A stretch of 64,000 nucleotides of DNA. It comes from an uncultured Clostridia bacterium (GTDB taxonomy: Bacteria; Bacillota; Clostridia; TANB77; CAG-508). The notes beneath the pieces were generated by a model. The model was given only the letters and a program-made list of their open reading frames with translations. It was not told where the DNA came from and ran no database searches. Location: NCBI GenBank assembly GCA_947573445.1, contig CANPFR010000008.1, forward strand, positions 1-64,000, read 5' to 3'. Positions within the stretch are counted from its first letter, which is position 1, and each line of letters opens with the position of its first letter. Made by a program: the position numbers and the translations under genes. Positions 35,433 to 45,544 of the stretch are shown here, piece by piece.

Positions 35433-37395
35433 CTACTGCTCCAAACAGTTTTCCAACTCCTTAATTTTATCTCGTAACTCTGCTGCTTTCTCAAATTCCA
35501 TATTTTTGGCATATTTTAACATTTCATCTGTTAATTTTGAAATGATTTCTTCTACGGTTTCCTCTTTTCCAATTTCATATTTACTTTGAATATCTTCTAC
35601 AATCGTAGCTTTGATTGTGTCTCGAACAGATTTTCGTATAGTTTGTGGTGTAATACCATGTTCTTTATTATACGCTTCCTGAATTTTACGACGGCGATTC
35701 GTTTCTGTAATTGCTTTTTCCATCGAATCTGTCAAAGCATCTGCATACATGATGACTTTTCCATTATGGTTTCTGGCAGCACGTCCAATCGTTTGAATCA
35801 ATGAACGTTCGGAACGAAGAAATCCTTCTTTATCTGCATCCAAAATAGCTACTAATGAAACTTCTGGAATATCCAATCCTTCTCGTAATAAGTTGATTCC
35901 TACCAAAACATCAAATTCACCAATTCTTAAATCACGAATGATTTCCATTCGTTCCAAGGCTTTCGTATCAGAATGCATATATTTGACACGTAACCCACTA
36001 TTGATAAGATAAGCAGTTAAATCTTCTGCCATTTTTTTGGTTAGTGTTGTAACAAGAGTTCGATCCCCTTTTTCAAGTTGTAGATGAATTTGTTCGATTA
36101 AATCATCAATCTGATTTTCCGTTGGTTTGACTTCTATTTTAGGATCCAAAAGACCAGTTGGCCTAATAATTTGCTCAACCACATTTTCTTTGGCATGTTC
36201 TTTTTCATAATCTGCAGGTGTTGCACTAACAAAAACAACTTGGTTGATGCGTTCTTCAAATTCATTGAATTTCAAAGGTCGATTATCAAAAGCAGAAGGA
36301 AGTCTAAAACCATAATTGATCAAAGATTCTTTACGAGCACGATCACCATTATACATAGCTCTTACTTGTGGAATCGTAGCATGAGATTCATCGATAAATA
36401 CCAAAAAATCATTTGGAAAATAATCAAATAATGTATATGGTGGGCTTCCCTCTTCTCTCCCACTAATATGTCTCGAATAATTTTCAATTCCTTGACAAAA
36501 ACCAGTTTCTTTAAGCATTTCAAGATCAAAATTAGTTCGTTCCTCGATTCTTTGGGCTTCGATTAATTTTTTGTTTTCTGTAAAATATTGGACACGCTTT
36601 TCCATTTCCTCTTCAATCGAAACCAAGGCTCTTTCTAGTTTATCTCGATTGGTTACATATTGTGAAGCTGGCGGTAGTAAAATGTGTTTTCGTATACCAA
36701 TGGCTTTTCCAGTTAATGGATTAATTTCCTGTATTTTTTCGATTTCATCTCCCCAAAACTCAATACGGACAGCAGCCTCACTTTGTGAAGAAGGATAAAT
36801 TTCAAGTACATCACCTTTGGCACGGAATGTTCCTCTTTTGAAATCCATTTCATTTCGGCAATATTGCATATTGACTAATTTTTTCATGATTTCATCCCTA
36901 GCATAATTCATTTCTGGGCGTAAAGATAGAACCATTTCTTGATAATCTTCTGGATCGCCTAATCCATAAATGCACGACACAGAAGCTATAATAATAACAT
37001 CTCTTCCTTCAAATAACGATAACGTTGCTGAATGACGAAGTTTATCGATTTCATCATTAATCGATGAATCCTTCTCAATATACGTATCAGAGGATGGAAT
37101 ATAGCTTTCTGGTTGGTAGTAATCATAATAAGAAACAAAATACTCTACTCTATTTTCTGGAAAAAATTCTTTGAATTCAGAGTAAAGTTGTCCAGCTAAT
37201 GTTTTATTATGAGCAAGTACAAGGGTAGGTTTTTGTACTTTTTCTATAATATTTGCCATTGTGAAAGTTTTTCCGTGAGCCTGTAACACCTAGAAGTGTC
37301 TGGAATTTCTTTCCCTCTTCTAGTCCACGACTTAAATATTCTATTGCTTTTGGTTGGTCTCCTGTTGGTTTATAATCTGAGTATAATTTAAACAT
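35433..37395 (-). CDS. uvrB: Excinuclease ABC subunit B, interrupted by a CGG +1 shift
   Basis: UvrB verifies DNA damage after UvrA and loads UvrC. Frame one holds residues 1-40 ([20 protein letters not shown], then [10 protein letters not shown]). Frame two holds the rest, with [62 protein letters not shown] and the C-terminal UVR motif. The break is CGG at 37273-37275 (codon 41). Removing the C changes TCA CGG AAA into TCA GGA AAA and rebuilds the Walker A GVTGSGKTFT. The joined product is 653 residues, normal for UvrB. The shift lies in the catalytic loop, so without recoding the gene would give only a 61-residue peptide. Confidence 0.96.
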
Positions 37396-37796
37396 TTTCC
37401 CTCCTTTATGACTGAAAAAACGTTATCAATTAACCTAAAAATTCATGTAATTTGTTCGCTTTTTTCTCGTTTTAGTAAATACGAATAGGAATTACACAAA
37501 TGCGGTCACAAACTTTTTTGATTTAGTTTTTTAGGCTTATTTAGTCATTTTTCATAACTTCATTAGCTTCTTTTTCATGTAACAATTGATTTCTTTACAA
37601 TATAGATTATTATAACATGAAATAAAAGCTTTTTCAAGGCTCGAATAAGAATATTGGAAATCTCTTAGAATCACATTTTCCAATTCATGTTGAAGATTAT
37701 AATCGTAAGATAGAATTTGTAAAAAATTTAGAACAAACCGTATATTTTTTTCATTTTTACCAATACTACATAAAAAATACATTTTATGGAGATTTT
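37396..37796. other. Divergent uvrB-gerA intergenic region
   Basis: About 400 bases. It must hold the uvrB and gerABC promoters. I see no confident sigma-G-type element before gerA and no SOS box that I trust. A 76-codon leftward frame (37552-37782) lacks a ribosome binding site and is not called. Confidence 0.4.
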
Positions 37797-39476
37797 ATGA
37801 ATATCAAAAATTTATTTAACCAATTATTTGAATACAAAGAGGAAGAAGAATATGAATTTATTTTGCCTAATTCATCCAATAATTTACCAGAATCCAAAAA
37901 CAATCAGGCAAAACAAAAAATCTTTCCAACACTTTCTGTCAATATTGAATACCTAAAAACAAAGTATAATTTGCTGATCAATAGTGATGTTAAAATTCGA
38001 AAATTCGTACTTCCCATTCAAGATAAAAAAGTGGTAGCAGCCCTTCTTTATATTGATGGTATGGTAGATGAGAAAACCATTACGAATTCTGTTTTGCAAC
38101 CTCTACTTTTGAAAAATTCCATTACCATGCAAGAACAACAAAATACCAACAAACCTGGTAGGATTTCTATTCGAAATCCAAAGCAACCAAAAATCAATTT
38201 AGAAAATTTTATTTATAATGGCCTGATTCCCCATAATAGTATTTCCAAAGAAACTGAATTTGAAGAGGTAATTGTTAAAGTAAACGCTGGATTCTGTGCT
38301 CTTTTTGTGGACACCATTGCAACAGCTTTTTGTGTAGAAACCAAAGGATTTGAAGGAAGGCAAGTTTCTGAGCCAATTACAGAAAGCATTATTCGTGGGC
38401 CACAAGAAGCCTTTGTTGAAAATATCCGAACCAATACTTCCCTTCTTCGAAAAATTATAAACAATGAAAATCTTGTAATTGAAGAAATTGAAGTTGGAAA
38501 AATCAGTAAAACAAAAGTTGCTATTTGTTATATTCAAAATATTGCTAATGATGACTTAGTCGGAGAAGTTAAATATCGTATCAATCATCTTAATATTGAT
38601 TATTTACTGTCTTCTGGTCAATTGGAACAACTCATTAAAGATAACCCAAGTAATACGTTTCCGCAAAACATTGCAACAGAAAGACCTGATAGAGTTAGTT
38701 CTTATCTTCTCAATGGTCGTGTTGCCATTGTTGTGAATGGAACTCCTTTTGTTTTAGTAGTACCTGCAGTTTTCATTGATTTCCTTTCTTCTGCGGAAGA
38801 TAAGAATCTAAATTATCATTTTACCAACTTTTTGAAATTCATTCGAGCAGTTGCCCTATTTTTTGCAATTTTTTTACCAGGACTGTATGTTGCTATTACC
38901 AATTATCATCAGGAATTGATTCCATCAGAGCTCTTGTTTGCTATTGCAAATGCCCGTGAGGCTATTCCGTTTCCTGTTATCTTTGAGATTTTAATTATGG
39001 AAATTTCGTTCGAATTGATTCGTGAAGCTGGACTCCGTGTCTCCTCTTCTTTTAGTACCACAATTGGTATCATTGGTGCTTTGATTTTAGGAGACGCTGC
39101 CGTTTCGGCTAGTATTGTTAGTCCAATTTTAATTATCGTAGTTGCTTTTACTGGAATTTGTGGTTTTGCGATACCAGATTTTTCGCTTACCTCATCCATT
39201 CGTATTTACCGATTTTTCTATATTGCACTAGGTTTTTTTGCAGGATTTTTAGGAATTGCACTTGGATTTTTTATCCATTTCATTTTACTGACCAATTTAA
39301 GTTCCTTTGGCGTATCTTACTTTGCCCCGTATATTCCTTTTGAGAACTTAAATGAAAACAATGGATATATTATGAAACCTGTCTGGAAACGTGAAAGACG
39401 TAGTCATTTCTTAAATACAAAACGTCCAGAAACAGCTGAAAAAATTAGTATGGAGTGGAGGAAAGATGTCAAATAA
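37797..39476 (+). CDS. gerA: Spore germination receptor subunit A
   Basis: 559 residues, GerA family. A hydrophilic N-terminal domain (residues ~40-290, with GPQEAFVENIRTNTSLLRK, the family hallmark, at ~200) is followed by five or so membrane segments (~340-525, including FIRAVALFFAIFLPGLYVAITNYHQELIP) and a cytoplasmic tail. It forms the nutrient germinant receptor with GerB and GerC in the spore inner membrane. Its end overlaps the gerB start by 11 bases. The RBS is TGGAG before the ATG. Expression in the forespore is expected from the family but I could not see a convincing promoter. Confidence 0.95.
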   Translation: MNIKNLFNQLFEYKEEEEYEFILPNSSNNLPESKNNQAKQKIFPTLSVNIEYLKTKYNLLINSDVKIRKFVLPIQDKKVVAALLYIDGMVDEKTITNSVLQPLLLKNSITMQEQQNTNKPGRISIRNPKQPKINLENFIYNGLIPHNSISKETEFEEVIVKVNAGFCALFVDTIATAFCVETKGFEGRQVSEPITESIIRGPQEAFVENIRTNTSLLRKIINNENLVIEEIEVGKISKTKVAICYIQNIANDDLVGEVKYRINHLNIDYLLSSGQLEQLIKDNPSNTFPQNIATERPDRVSSYLLNGRVAIVVNGTPFVLVVPAVFIDFLSSAEDKNLNYHFTNFLKFIRAVALFFAIFLPGLYVAITNYHQELIPSELLFAIANAREAIPFPVIFEILIMEISFELIREAGLRVSSSFSTTIGIIGALILGDAAVSASIVSPILIIVVAFTGICGFAIPDFSLTSSIRIYRFFYIALGFFAGFLGIALGFFIHFILLTNLSSFGVSYFAPYIPFENLNENNGYIMKPVWKRERRSHFLNTKRPETAEKISMEWRKDVK

Positions 39477-40573
39477 TTATAAAATGAAAAAATATGAAGC
39501 CATTTGTCTCATTTTGATTGTAATGGTTAACAAATTAATCTTAAATGTTCCGTACTATATTATCGACTTAACACGGAACTGGTGCAGTGATTAACTTAAT
39601 TTATATTGGTGTGATTGGCTTGATTTTTGTCCTTTGCCTAAATTATCTATTTCAGAAATTTCCCAATTCAGATATCATTGATATCTCTGAATTTTTAGGT
39701 GGCAAGTTCTTAAAAATCATTATGGGAATCATTTTTATTATCTTTTTCTTCCTTGTTTCCTACATCACACTAACCGATTTTGCTAATATGATAAAAACCA
39801 TTTACTTTGATAAAAGCCCTTTGATTTTTGTTTTATTGTATTTCATGGTTGGAATTATTGTGGCAAACTTTGTTGGATTTAAATCCATTGTTCGTACCAT
39901 TTGTTTTGTGGTTCCCTTTACTTTAGTGAGTATTATTTTGGCCTTATTGGCTGTATACAATGAATTTTCATTAGACAAATTTTCACCTTTTTTTGGGCAT
40001 AATATGCAAACCACTTTTTTAAATGGATTATTAAATATTTTCTCTCTTTACATTGTAACGTATTATTATTTTTTAATGCCACTTTTAAAAGATAGTTTCA
40101 GTTTTAAAAAAATAACAACAATTTCATACATCATTTCCTGGCTCTTGTTGTTTTTTACCGTTGTCTCGATTCTTACAATCTTTCCAATTACTAACGACAC
40201 AGAACCTCTTAATTCATTGTATTTGCTCTCTAGAAGAATCGAATTAGGTGACTTTCTGAAGAGTCTGGATGCCCTATTTATCCTATTGTGGCTAATTTCA
40301 ATTTTCTGTTATCTAAGTGTTAGCATTTTTATGATTCATCGCATTTTCAGAAAATTAACCAATATAACAGATGAAAAAATGATTACTTTATCGACTACCA
40401 GTATTTTTTTCGGACTGTGTTTAATACCATTTAATATCGCCATCAGCCGTTTTATGGAAAATACGGTTTATCGCTACTTGATCATTGGATTAATCTTCAT
40501 TGGGTGTTTTACCATTTTACTTTTGGCAAACTTAAAATTTAAATTTAAGAAAGGGAGTTCTTCACATAAATGA
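39466..40573 (+). CDS. gerB: Spore germination receptor subunit B, interrupted by a CGG +1 shift
   Basis: An amino-acid-permease-like (APC fold) germinant receptor subunit. The ATG at 39466 follows GTGGAGGAAAG inside gerA. The first 36 codons give YEAICLILIVMVNKLILNVPYYIIDLT, the usual GerB start. The frame then meets CGG at 39574-39576 (codon 37) and would stop 5 codons later. Skipping the C changes ACA CGG AAC into ACA GGA ACT, giving LTGTGAVINLIYIGVIGLIF, and the rest runs through ten membrane helices to 40573. The joined product is 368 residues, typical of GerB. The stop overlaps the gerC start by 4 bases. Confidence 0.92.
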
Positions 40574-41706
40574 TAAAAAAATGTATTTCTTTGGCCTGCC
40601 TTTTAGTGATTCTACTAGTCACACTAACTGGTTGCTATGATTCAAATGGAATTGAAAATTTCTATTATATTGTTGCTCTTGGTATTGATAAAGCAGAAGA
40701 TAATTTAATTGCTCTTAGCATACAAATTGCCAAAACAACTAGTTCTTCTGACGCTGCTACTTCACAATCAAGTGAATATAAAATTTATACCGTAGATTGT
40801 GAATCCATTGAATCAGGTATTAATATTTTAAATAATTATTTAAACAAAAAAATTAATTTGTCTCACTGTTCAGCTATTATATTTTCAGAAGAAATTGCAA
40901 GAGAAGGTGTAAAAGGCTATATTAATATTTTAGGAAATGATACCGAAATTAGGCCAAGTTGTAATTTGTTGATTAGTTCAGCAAAAGCTTATGATGTTTT
41001 GGATAAAGTTTCAAATTCTGGCGAAAGTTTTTCATCTCGTTTATATGAATATATTTTACAATCTGTAGATTATACTGGTTATACGCTTGATTCAACTTTC
41101 ACCAACTTTTTCTCAAAAATTAATACAGACCAAACCCAAGCAACTGCTATTTACACAGTTGTCAATGATGATACCATCCAAAATTCTGGAGCAGCCATTT
41201 TTAAAGATGATATTATGGTAGGCACAATTTCGCCTTTACAGACCATTTCTCATTTGCTTATTACCAATGAATTAAAATCCTGTATGATTAGTATTCCAAG
41301 CCCTTTTCAAGAAAATGAATTAGTCGATTTAAATTTAAAAAAATGCACTGGTTCGAAAATGGAGGTTGATTTAATTAATCAAACCCCTTATATCAGCATT
41401 GATCTTCCGATTAAAGGTAGTATTAATAGTTCTGGTGAAGCATTTGATTATACCATTCCTGAAAATATCACATTAGTAGAAGAAGCTGCCAATAAATATC
41501 TTGAAAGATTAATCAAAGAATATTTATACACCATTTCCAAACAATACAATTCTGACACCGTTGGTTTTGGAGGAATGCTTGCTTCCAAATTTTTAACAAC
41601 TGATGAGTTTAACAAAATTGAATGGAATAAAATATTCAAAGATTCCTTTTTTACTGTAAAGGTGGATACCCATATTACATCAAGTCATTTGTTTAATAAA
41701 GAATAA
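40570..41706 (+). CDS. gerC: Spore germination lipoprotein C (Ger(x)C)
   Basis: 378 residues. A lipoprotein signal peptide ends in the lipobox LTGCYDSNGIENFYYIVALGID (Cys ~22). The Ger(x)C fold follows (KKINLSHCSAIIFSEEIAREG, then GGMLASKFLTTDEF). It is anchored by lipid on the outer face of the spore inner membrane as the third receptor subunit. It overlaps gerB by 4 bases (ATGA). No in-frame CGG seen. Confidence 0.94.
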   Translation: MIKKCISLACLLVILLVTLTGCYDSNGIENFYYIVALGIDKAEDNLIALSIQIAKTTSSSDAATSQSSEYKIYTVDCESIESGINILNNYLNKKINLSHCSAIIFSEEIAREGVKGYINILGNDTEIRPSCNLLISSAKAYDVLDKVSNSGESFSSRLYEYILQSVDYTGYTLDSTFTNFFSKINTDQTQATAIYTVVNDDTIQNSGAAIFKDDIMVGTISPLQTISHLLITNELKSCMISIPSPFQENELVDLNLKKCTGSKMEVDLINQTPYISIDLPIKGSINSSGEAFDYTIPENITLVEEAANKYLERLIKEYLYTISKQYNSDTVGFGGMLASKFLTTDEFNKIEWNKIFKDSFFTVKVDTHITSSHLFNKE

Positions 41707-41721
41707 TTTTTAGGAGGAAAT

Positions 41722-41896
41722 ATGGTATATTTAGCATTATTTTTATTAATCATTTGTTTTTTCAAAACATTTTATTATGGCGTTTATGAATTTAAGGAAA
41801 AACAAAATAAGTCAGGAGGGATTTCAGTTTGTTTACTGGCTCTTCTCCGGACTTATCTTTCCAAGTATTATCCTTTTTACGTACTACATTTATTAA
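41722..41896 (+). CDS. Small membrane protein, fourth gene of the ger operon, interrupted by a CGG +1 shift
   Basis: It starts at the ATG at 41722 behind TAGGAGG, 15 bases after gerC. Frame one gives VYLALFLLIICFFKTFYYGVYEFKEKQNKSGGISV and ALL, then derails into the thyX region. At CGG 41848-41850 (codon 43) dropping the C changes CTC CGG ACT into CTC GGA CTT. The peptide continues GLIFPSIILFTYYIY and stops at 41896, just before the thyX end at 41910. The result is a 57-residue protein with two membrane helices joined by a charged loop. Short two-helix genes do follow some ger operons, but I cannot name the family. The shift is inferred mainly from the fit of the second helix. Confidence 0.7.
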
Positions 41897-41909
41897 TTAA
41901 AACAAAACC

Positions 41910-42575
41910 TTATTGGATAATTTTGATTTCAGCATATTTTTTAGGATCAAATTCTTCATTGTATTCAACTTCATCAAATAACGCTGGCATTTGTTTTTTG
42001 AAATACAACAACAATGGAATCATAAATTGTTGGATGGATGGATGAGCATGTTTGTCTGCACGCAAAGCAAAAATATGTCTCCATTCTCTGATATTAGCTG
42101 TCATCGTCAATTCAGCTGCAGTACTATGAGGCAATAAGAATCTTAGTTGATCTGGTGTTGCCCCTTTACTTGCCATTTCATGATACGTTTTTTCAATTTG
42201 TTCCATGCATTGTTGCCAAGCAAGAAAAAGTTCTTCATCCTCAATATTACAAGGCTCGATAAAAGAGATTTGGTTGCCAAACTTATCTTTACTATAATTA
42301 CAATAACGTGTACTTTCAATTGAAAAAGAAGCCAATCTATGACGTGTAATATCCTTATAAGCACCAACATCACAACAAATTCGAATGGTTACTTTCTCGT
42401 GTTCTAACACCGATTCGTGCCCACGATTTATGCAATTTCTCAAAAAATGATCATAACTATTTTCCTTAATATTTCCTTCTGTACGATAACAATGTTTAGC
42501 CGCTCTTTCCAAGCTCTTCATTACTTTTACACCATCTATTTCTGCAAGTTCTACCCATGGTTTGATAATTTTCAT
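41910..42575 (-). CDS. thyX: FAD-dependent thymidylate synthase
   Basis: 221 residues. The ThyX motif R-H-R-x7-S-x-R appears in ITRHRLASFSIESTRYCNY (residues ~75-95), and the substrate-binding ANIREWRHIFALRADKHAHP (~155-175) follows. ThyX makes dTMP from dUMP using methylene-tetrahydrofolate and FADH2, replacing ThyA. It stands alone, convergent with the ger operon. Confidence 0.96.
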   Translation of the reverse strand: MKIIKPWVELAEIDGVKVMKSLERAAKHCYRTEGNIKENSYDHFLRNCINRGHESVLEHEKVTIRICCDVGAYKDITRHRLASFSIESTRYCNYSKDKFGNQISFIEPCNIEDEELFLAWQQCMEQIEKTYHEMASKGATPDQLRFLLPHSTAAELTMTANIREWRHIFALRADKHAHPSIQQFMIPLLLYFKKQMPALFDEVEYNEEFDPKKYAEIKIIQ

Positions 42576-42668
42576 TTTTTGTTCCTCCCTTTATTTTTTG
42601 TTATTTATTATATATCATATTGGTATTTCTTTTTCAAGAAAATTTATCATTTTTAAAATAATTCCTTA

Positions 42669-42700
42669 AAAAAAAAGAATCAATGATTGACTCTTTTTTT
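42669..42700 (-). terminator. Terminator after the gene at 42699-43619
   Basis: A-run, GA-A-TCAAT and ATTGA-C-TC, T-run. The arrangement is palindromic, so it could serve both strands. It overlaps the last two bases of the gene. Confidence 0.6.
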
Positions 42701-43619
42701 ATTCTCCTCTACCCTCTGGTAATGCTGGATAATCTAACACCACTTTGATTTGCATTATGTATTTTAAAGTTCTAACAAATTTGCTATTTTTAAATTTTTG
42801 CCATAAACTTGGTTTTGTTTCAAATCTTGTTTCTTCAAAGAAAGAAACAGTTGCTGGATCTTCTACAGTTTCACTTGGCTGGCTCGTCATTACTTCTTGT
42901 AATAATTCAGAAGTAGGTTTTGAAACTTCTGTTTTTTCTAATACAGAATCATCTAACTTCTCAGCAGATGCTGTGGTCTCTCCCGCTTGGATTGGAGCTG
43001 GAATATATTTTAATGATTCTGCAATCTCAATTCCAATATAACTTAAAGCTTTTGAACGATCCTCAATTCTTTCCATATCAATTTCAATAAACATATTAGA
43101 TTCCAAATTTCCAATTTTGGCAGTTACTAACTTTTCTGCTGACTGATATTCTTCTGTTCCTTCTTCTGTTGTATGAATTATTTTCAAAGCTTCTACAATA
43201 TCTTCTGAATATTTTTTGCGAACCTTTTTTATGATTTCTTTTGCATTTTTAGCATTTGCTTTTACAACTTTTAGAACATCTGTCAAAACATTTGCTAACT
43301 TTATATTTCTTTCTCTTTGACGAATCAAATCTTCTACTTTTTTCGTATTTTCTTCAAATTGATTCGTTGCATATTCCACTAAATCATAAGCTGCTTTGTA
43401 TACTTCTGTTGGGAAATTCTTTTTCTTTGGATATTCCAACAAATAAGTTTTAACTGACTCGACCAAATCCCTAAAATTAGGATCCTCCTCTAATTGTACA
43501 ATTTGTTTTTTGGCATTTGGATTAATCAATTTTTGAATTTTATCTATATTGGATAATATTTTTTCTTCCGTGATAACCATTTTCACGTTTACTATGCCTG
43601 ATTTTTGAAAAAATGACAT
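42699..43619 (-). CDS. Helical protein of unknown function
   Basis: 306 residues, all-helical and charged (residues ~20-210, with LIRQRERNIKLANVLTDVLKVVK and AKEIIKKVRKKYSEDIVEALKI), then a Pro/Ser/Thr/Glu linker (~215-270) and a basic, aromatic end (KPSLWQKFKNSKFVRTLKYIM). No signal peptide or membrane segment. The start may be the internal Met of MVITEEKILS. I do not recognise it. It stands alone between thyX and the acyl-CoA synthetase gene. Confidence 0.6.
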   Translation of the reverse strand: MSFFQKSGIVNVKMVITEEKILSNIDKIQKLINPNAKKQIVQLEEDPNFRDLVESVKTYLLEYPKKKNFPTEVYKAAYDLVEYATNQFEENTKKVEDLIRQRERNIKLANVLTDVLKVVKANAKNAKEIIKKVRKKYSEDIVEALKIIHTTEEGTEEYQSAEKLVTAKIGNLESNMFIEIDMERIEDRSKALSYIGIEIAESLKYIPAPIQAGETTASAEKLDDSVLEKTEVSKPTSELLQEVMTSQPSETVEDPATVSFFEETRFETKPSLWQKFKNSKFVRTLKYIMQIKVVLDYPALPEGRGE

Positions 43620-43792
43620 TGTAAACTTACCTCCTTAGTTTAATTTTGTATTTTTATCATACATTTTCTAACTATATTTATTATATCTTCTTTTTTTTAA
43701 AAATACAAGTAATTTTCGACTTTTTTATATTACATTTGTGTAACATTTTGCAGCTTTTTGTAATATTTTTGTAACATTTGTCATTTTGTTAC

Positions 43793-45541
43793 TTATGCAT
43801 CCATTCCCATTTTCTTTAATTCTTCAAAACGTTTTACTTTTTGTGTTGTTGTTTTAATCAACTCATCTTGGGTTAAAATCAGCTCTTTTACATATTTGTA
43901 AGTAGGCATTTTTTTATTGATTTCTTTAATTTGTTTCCAAATTTTTTCATGGATTTCTGTTTCTTTTTGTAAACCAAATTCATTTTGCATTACTTCTATG
44001 TCATAAACTACTTTGGTTGCTAATTTTAAGTCAACTTTATCCTCTTTTTCTGGTTTTCCAAAAACAAATGATTCTTTGACACCTGGAATATCATTAATCA
44101 TTGCCTCAATTTCTTCTGGATAAATATTTTTGCCATTTTTCAAAACAATCACATTTTTCTTTCTTCCTGTGATAAATAAAAATCCATCTTGATCAAAATA
44201 TCCCAAATCTCCTGTATAAAACCATCCATCTCGAATCACTTCAGCTGTTGCTTCTTTATTATCAACATAACCTTCCATAACAGTGTCACCTTTTACCGCA
44301 ATTTCACCAATTCCTTCTTCATTTAAATCCACAATTTTTACTTCCAAACTTGGAAATACTTTTCCAATTGAGCCATATTTTACAACTGTTTTATGTTCTG
44401 CAGAAATAACAGGTGATGTTTCTGTTAAACCATACCCTTGATAAGTATCAATTCCTAAATCATTTAAGCCCTTCTCCATTTTGGGGTCAAAAGCAGCAGC
44501 ACCAGCTACGAACAAGCGTAAATTTCCACCTAATGAATCATGGATTTCTTGGAAGATTTTCCTACGTCTATCAATGCCAATTTTTCTTAAAAAATTACTA
44601 ATTTTAAGACCCATCTGGACTTTTTTCATGAGCCCTTTTTTCTCAATATTTTGCATAACTCTTTTATACAAACTTTCAAAAAGAACTGGTACAGAAATCA
44701 TCACACTTGCCTTATATTCTTTAATATTATCTGCAATATGACGAATGCCCTCACAATACGTAATGGTTGCTCCCACATAAATCGGATACAGAAAACCAAC
44801 GGTACATTCATACGTATGATGGAGTGGCAAGAAAGATAAAATCGTATCTTTTTCATTCACATCAAAAACAGACGCAATATCATATAAATTCGTACAAATA
44901 TTTTTATGAGATAAAGCAACCGCTTTACTTTTTGAAGTCGTTCCTGAAGTAAATAACATAATAGACATTTTTTCATTATCTACTTCACTATCGAAAAAAA
45001 GACGGGAACCATTTTTCATCAAATCCTTACCAATTCGTAGCAATTCTTTTTGCGAATACACTTCCTTTGTACTTTCTTTGGCATCCATTGAAATGAAAAA
45101 TTGAATTTTGCCAATTTTCTCTGTTCTTATCTTTTCCATCGTTTCCTTGTACTTATCAGAATAAAAAACTGCTTCTGCTCCAGAAGCTTCTATTAAATTC
45201 ATAATTTCGATTTCTGATAAGGAACGATCCAGTGGTACAATCACACCAGTTCCATTCACTGTTGCAAAATACGTTAGCGTCCATTCATAACGATTTTCTG
45301 AAATAACTGCAATTCTCTTATTTTTCAAACCCAAACTAATCATCGCTGTTCCCAAAGCATTGATTTCTTCGATGTATTCTTGATATGTTTTCTGTGCCAA
45401 AACACCTGGTGTTTCCGTTTTAAATCGGAAAGCAACATTGTTTTGATACAAACGCTGGGTTCGATTCAATAACTCTTTCAAATTAGCCACCTTTTCAATT
45501 TCATATAATCTTTTACATCCTTTATGTATTGTTGTATCCAT
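43793..45541 (-). CDS. Long-chain acyl-CoA synthetase (AMP-binding)
   Basis: 582 residues, ANL superfamily. The P-loop motif is MLFTSGTTSKSKAVALSH (residues ~192-209), and the A5 motif is DTYQGYGLTETSPVISAEH (~375). YTGDLGYFDQDGFLFITGRKKNVIVLKNGKNIYPEEIE carries A7-A8 and the hinge. The length and the lack of extra domains fit FadD/AMP-forming fatty acyl-CoA ligases. It activates fatty acids to acyl-AMP and acyl-CoA at the membrane. It is followed upstream by a TetR gene 3 bases away, in an operon that is probably autoregulated. Confidence 0.9.
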   Translation of the reverse strand: MDTTIHKGCKRLYEIEKVANLKELLNRTQRLYQNNVAFRFKTETPGVLAQKTYQEYIEEINALGTAMISLGLKNKRIAVISENRYEWTLTYFATVNGTGVIVPLDRSLSEIEIMNLIEASGAEAVFYSDKYKETMEKIRTEKIGKIQFFISMDAKESTKEVYSQKELLRIGKDLMKNGSRLFFDSEVDNEKMSIMLFTSGTTSKSKAVALSHKNICTNLYDIASVFDVNEKDTILSFLPLHHTYECTVGFLYPIYVGATITYCEGIRHIADNIKEYKASVMISVPVLFESLYKRVMQNIEKKGLMKKVQMGLKISNFLRKIGIDRRRKIFQEIHDSLGGNLRLFVAGAAAFDPKMEKGLNDLGIDTYQGYGLTETSPVISAEHKTVVKYGSIGKVFPSLEVKIVDLNEEGIGEIAVKGDTVMEGYVDNKEATAEVIRDGWFYTGDLGYFDQDGFLFITGRKKNVIVLKNGKNIYPEEIEAMINDIPGVKESFVFGKPEKEDKVDLKLATKVVYDIEVMQNEFGLQKETEIHEKIWKQIKEINKKMPTYKYVKELILTQDELIKTTTQKVKRFEELKKMGMDA

Positions 45542-45544
45542 TTT

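Noticed and set aside
37552..37782. 76-codon leftward frame between uvrB and gerA
   Set aside because: No ribosome binding site, odd composition, and it fills the gap where promoters are needed.
37700..37796. Sigma-G-type promoter before gerA
   Set aside because: A CAATACTA-like -10 exists but the -35 candidate is at the wrong distance.
41722..42045. 107-codon reading of the small ger-operon gene in the unshifted frame
   Set aside because: Its second half is antisense to conserved thyX and not protein-like. The +1 frame fits better.
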